Both the position numbers and the translations under genes were made by a program. Shown here one piece after another: positions 61,318 through 64,000 of a stretch of 64,000 nt of DNA. The stretch's first letter is position 1. Every line of letters begins with the position of its first letter. The notes beneath the pieces were generated by a model. The model made no database searches. It was not told where the DNA came from and saw nothing but the letters and a program-made list of their open reading frames with translations. Source of the DNA: Lachnospiraceae bacterium (GTDB lineage: Bacteria > Bacillota > Clostridia > Lachnospirales > Lachnospiraceae); the NCBI GenBank assembly GCA_029225065.1, contig JAQXVT010000047.1:44774-108773 (forward strand), in the 5' to 3' direction.

Positions 61318-62496
61318 ATGAAAACGAAAAAAATGACCTGGCTGGCTCTGCTCGCGCTTATCCTGACGCTTGCATTTCCATCCGCAGCACTCTCCGGCAA
61401 GGCGGCCGGAACAATCTACCGTGTCACGGTAAGCAGCGGTTACCTTGCACTGCGAAATGACACCGCCTATGACGCTTCCAATGAGATCGGAAAGCTTTAC
61501 ACCGGTGACACCGTCGAGCTCTGCGATATGACGACCTCCGCTTACTGGTGTGTCTATTCTTCCAAGCTTGACAAATACGGCTATGTCAACAAGGATTATT
61601 TAACCGAAGTATCTTCCACTCCGATTGTTTCTTCCGGTGACTACACAGTAAGCGTCTCAAGCGGTTACCTTGCACTGCGAAACGCCAAAGCCTTTGACGC
61701 TTCCAATGAGATCGGAAAGCTTTACAGCGGTGATACTGTGCAGGTGCAGGATACGAGTGATTCCACCTACTGGTATGTGTACTCACCAAAGCTTGGAACG
61801 TACGGCTACGTAAACAAAAATTACCTTTACGCATCAAACAGTACCCCGATCACGCCATCCTACACCTGGACCGTAAACGTCAGCAGCGGTTATCTCGCTC
61901 TGCGCAGCGCAAAGGCTTTTGATGCCTCCAATGAAATCGGACGGCTTTACAGCGGCGACACCGTCGAGGTCAGCGATTCCAGCGATCCGACCTACTGGTA
62001 TGTGTATTCCGCAAAGCTTGGGAAATACGGCTACGTCAACCAAAACTACCTGTACAACGGCACCTCCGGAGTCAAGGAGACACGCATTGTCAGTGTAACG
62101 TCCGGTTATCTGGCACTTCGAAGCCAGATGGCATTTGATGCTTCCAATGAGATCGGCAAGCTCTACACCGGCGACACCGTACAGCTGCTTGACACCAGCG
62201 ATTCCACTTACTGGTACGTCTATTCTCCAAAGTACGACAAGAACGGCTACGTAAACTGCAATTATCTTGTCACCGATACTTCCTCTCCGGCTCCGGTCGT
62301 AACCAAAACGGTTCGTGTAAACTCCGGTTATCTGGCGCTGAGAAACGATACGGCTTACGATGCTTCCAACGAGATCGGAAAGCTCTACACCGGTGACACG
62401 GTGACCGTCATTGATTCCAGCGGTTCCACTTACTGGTATGTATACTCACCGAAGCTTGACCGTAACGGGTACGTAAACAAAGATTATCTCTATTAA
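61318..62496 (+). CDS. Secreted protein of five tandem SH3 repeats
   Basis: The ATG at 61318 (MKTKKMTWLALLAL) follows AAAGGGGG; the product is 392 residues. A signal peptide (1-28, to KAAG) is followed by five repeats of about 73 residues, each with SSGYLALRN or a variant, AYDASNEIGKLYTGDTV, and YWYVYSPKLDKYGYVNKDYL. They match bacterial SH3 type-3 domains, which bind cell-wall peptides. There is no catalytic domain and no sortase signal. It follows the serine hydrolase by 70 bp and precedes a strong terminator, so the two may act together at the cell wall. Confidence 0.9.
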   Translation: MKTKKMTWLALLALILTLAFPSAALSGKAAGTIYRVTVSSGYLALRNDTAYDASNEIGKLYTGDTVELCDMTTSAYWCVYSSKLDKYGYVNKDYLTEVSSTPIVSSGDYTVSVSSGYLALRNAKAFDASNEIGKLYSGDTVQVQDTSDSTYWYVYSPKLGTYGYVNKNYLYASNSTPITPSYTWTVNVSSGYLALRSAKAFDASNEIGRLYSGDTVEVSDSSDPTYWYVYSAKLGKYGYVNQNYLYNGTSGVKETRIVSVTSGYLALRSQMAFDASNEIGKLYTGDTVQLLDTSDSTYWYVYSPKYDKNGYVNCNYLVTDTSSPAPVVTKTVRVNSGYLALRNDTAYDASNEIGKLYTGDTVTVIDSSGSTYWYVYSPKLDRNGYVNKDYLY

Positions 62497-62545
62497 AAAC
62501 AGACATTTACAAGCGTCTCATAACTGAGTAAATCTAACGGACGCC

Positions 62546-62597
62546 AAAAAGGCCACCTGGCTGCTGCTTCTCATACAGCGGCCAGGTGGCCTTTTTA
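62546..62597. terminator. Bidirectional terminator
   Basis: AAAAAGGCCACCTGGC and GCCAGGTGGCCTTTTT form a 16-bp perfect stem. It ends the SH3-protein transcript on the plus strand and the MATE gene on the minus strand. Confidence 0.9.
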
Positions 62598-62632
62598 ACG
62601 TTCTTTTACTTATTAAGAAAGCATCCTCTCTT

Positions 62633-63976
62633 TCAGATAACCTTAAATTTCTTCCATTTTCCGCCCCGGAACCGAATCCAGAAAATCACGCCGCGCACGC
62701 TCCAGTCCAGGCACATCGCATATGCGATTCCCATCACGCCAAGATTCAGTCCGATGCCAAGCAGAACCGAAAGCACAAGCCGCACACCGATCGTGGTGAA
62801 CAGCGAGATGCCCGTCGTAAACTTCACATCTCCGGTCGCACGCAGTCCCTTTCCGAGCGAATCCGCAAATGGAAGTGCAACTGCATTGAAGGTATTGTGT
62901 ACCAGCACCAAAAGGATTACCAGCCGTTTCGTTTCAGGTTCCAGTGCATAAAGCATCATCATCACAGGCGTCACTGCAAAAGTCAGCACGTTCCACACAG
63001 TTGAAAACACAACCGTGATCTTCACCAGCTTCTTAAAATAAAATTCGGTCTGTTCGATATCATTTGCGCCCATGCACTGCCCGATGACCGTGATAAATAC
63101 CGGCCCCATCGACACCGACACAAGTGCCGCCATACTCCAGATGCTCTGCGCCACACCGTTTGCTGCGATCTGATACGTGCCGAACAGCGCTGCCACACTG
63201 GAAAGTGCTACCTTGACCAGCTGAAAAATACCGCTTTCCACACCGTTTGGAACCGCAATGCGAAGAATCTTCTTCTGAAGGTCTCCGTCGATGCGCAGCA
63301 GCCAGTTTTTCAGATAGTGTACCGGATTTTCCGCCGAAAAACATAATACCGTAATGATCACCGCCGAAAACATTCTGGCAATCAGAGACGGGACAGCTAC
63401 GCCGACCACGCCTGCGTGAAGCACAAACACGCCGATGCAGTTGCCCACCACATTGATGATATTCGATGCAAACGACAGATACATCGTCGTGCTCGTCTTT
63501 CCAAAGCTGCGGTACAGCGCCGCACCCGCATTGTAAACGGCCAGCGCCGGATACGAGTATGCCGAGATTCGCAGATAGGTCACGCAGGCATCCATGACAT
63601 CCTTATCCACCTTTCCAAACATCAGCCGCATCAGGGATTCGTTTGCGATTAAAATTACTGCTGAAACCGCCACTGAAAGCAGCACCGACGCCGTCAGCAG
63701 TTGAGTCGCCGCCGCCCCAGCCTCCTCTTTGTCCTGTCTGCCAATATACTGACTGATGACAACCGCGCCGCCGGACGCAAGCGCCGTGAACAAATTCAGA
63801 AAAATCGTATTAAAGGAATTGACGAGCGACACGCCTGACACCGCCGCTTCACCCACAAATCCAATCACAAAAACATCCGCAATTCCGACGAACGCCATCA
63901 GAAGCTGCTCCAGAAAAAGCGGAACGATCAGCATTTTCAGATCCTGATTTGAAAACATCGCCTGTTTTTTCTCCAT
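62633..63976 (-). CDS. MATE-family efflux transporter
   Basis: The ATG at 63976 (MEKKQAMFSNQDLKML) follows GAGGAGGAAATC; an upstream in-frame ATG at 63994 overlaps that site. This gives 447 residues with twelve predicted helices. It contains FLEQLLMAFVGIADVFVIG and the second-half start AVPNGVESGIFQLVKVALSS. It is a different MATE subgroup from the one at 20628. Substrate unknown. Confidence 0.93.
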   Translation of the reverse strand: MEKKQAMFSNQDLKMLIVPLFLEQLLMAFVGIADVFVIGFVGEAAVSGVSLVNSFNTIFLNLFTALASGGAVVISQYIGRQDKEEAGAAATQLLTASVLLSVAVSAVILIANESLMRLMFGKVDKDVMDACVTYLRISAYSYPALAVYNAGAALYRSFGKTSTTMYLSFASNIINVVGNCIGVFVLHAGVVGVAVPSLIARMFSAVIITVLCFSAENPVHYLKNWLLRIDGDLQKKILRIAVPNGVESGIFQLVKVALSSVAALFGTYQIAANGVAQSIWSMAALVSVSMGPVFITVIGQCMGANDIEQTEFYFKKLVKITVVFSTVWNVLTFAVTPVMMMLYALEPETKRLVILLVLVHNTFNAVALPFADSLGKGLRATGDVKFTTGISLFTTIGVRLVLSVLLGIGLNLGVMGIAYAMCLDWSVRGVIFWIRFRGGKWKKFKVI

Positions 63977-64000
63977 GATTTCCTCCTCTTCCATTCGCGC

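Noticed and set aside
61400..62490. CRISPR-like or satellite repeat array
   Set aside because: The repeats are about 220 bp, in frame, and encode SH3 domains of one secreted protein.

Overview
The window looks like a chromosome segment of a gut-type Clostridia bacterium, most likely Lachnospiraceae. The signs are moderate GC, strong AGGAGG-type ribosome binding sites, many carbohydrate ABC transporters with glycosidases, a clostridial ethanolamine-utilisation (eut) microcompartment locus, and a PKTGD-type sortase signal. This placement is inferred from gene content; no rRNA or tRNA gene was seen.

Layout. Positions 1-15.5 kb hold two minus-strand CUT1 sugar-transport operons. The first has a binding protein, two permeases, an AraC regulator and a GHL6-like glycosidase that runs off the left edge. 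The second has a binding protein, two permeases and a GH2 enzyme. A divergent ArsR-type regulator and a convergent GH42 beta-galactosidase follow. Positions 15.5-19 kb carry an AAA/PD-(D/E)XK protein, a MarR regulator and a TauE-type permease. Positions 19-20.5 kb carry a small plus-strand satellite microcompartment operon (two EutS/PduU-type shell proteins plus an EutP-like GTPase) with its own promoter. Positions 20.6-25.4 kb hold a MATE transporter, mgtE behind a long structured leader with a short ORF and an intrinsic terminator, and a DUF4143 ATPase. Positions 25.7-36.8 kb hold an arabinose-type ABC transporter with galM, an AraC regulator broken by an in-frame TAA, an IS element inserted just upstream of that regulator, and a 1214-residue DUF5107/TPR protein. 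The transporter and the TPR gene share an identical 20-bp upstream motif.

Positions 37-56 kb are one minus-strand eut operon. From the promoter end it reads: sigma-A-like promoter, cobalamin riboswitch, terminator, DUF2284, eutG, eutS, eutP, eutA, eutB, eutC, eutL, an EutK-like BMC protein, eutE, eutM, eutM, eutT, pduL, eutJ, a TIGR02536-like gene, eutN, a PduS-like gene, a PduT-like BMC-T gene, eutH, eutQ and a GNAT gene, then a terminator. EutH would import ethanolamine and EutBC (AdoCbl from EutT, reactivated by EutA) would make acetaldehyde and ammonia. EutE, EutG and PduL would convert acetaldehyde to acetyl-CoA, ethanol and acetyl-phosphate inside the shell (EutS, L, M, N, K-like, PduT-like). 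No eutV/eutW regulator pair is present.

Positions 56-64 kb hold a degraded sortase-anchored surface protein (frameshift near the signal peptide and an in-frame TAA before the anchor), a secreted class-A beta-lactamase-like serine hydrolase, a secreted protein of five SH3 repeats, and a second MATE transporter. Two families of short intergenic repeats are scattered through the window, one of them MITE-like and sitting inside the eut operon.
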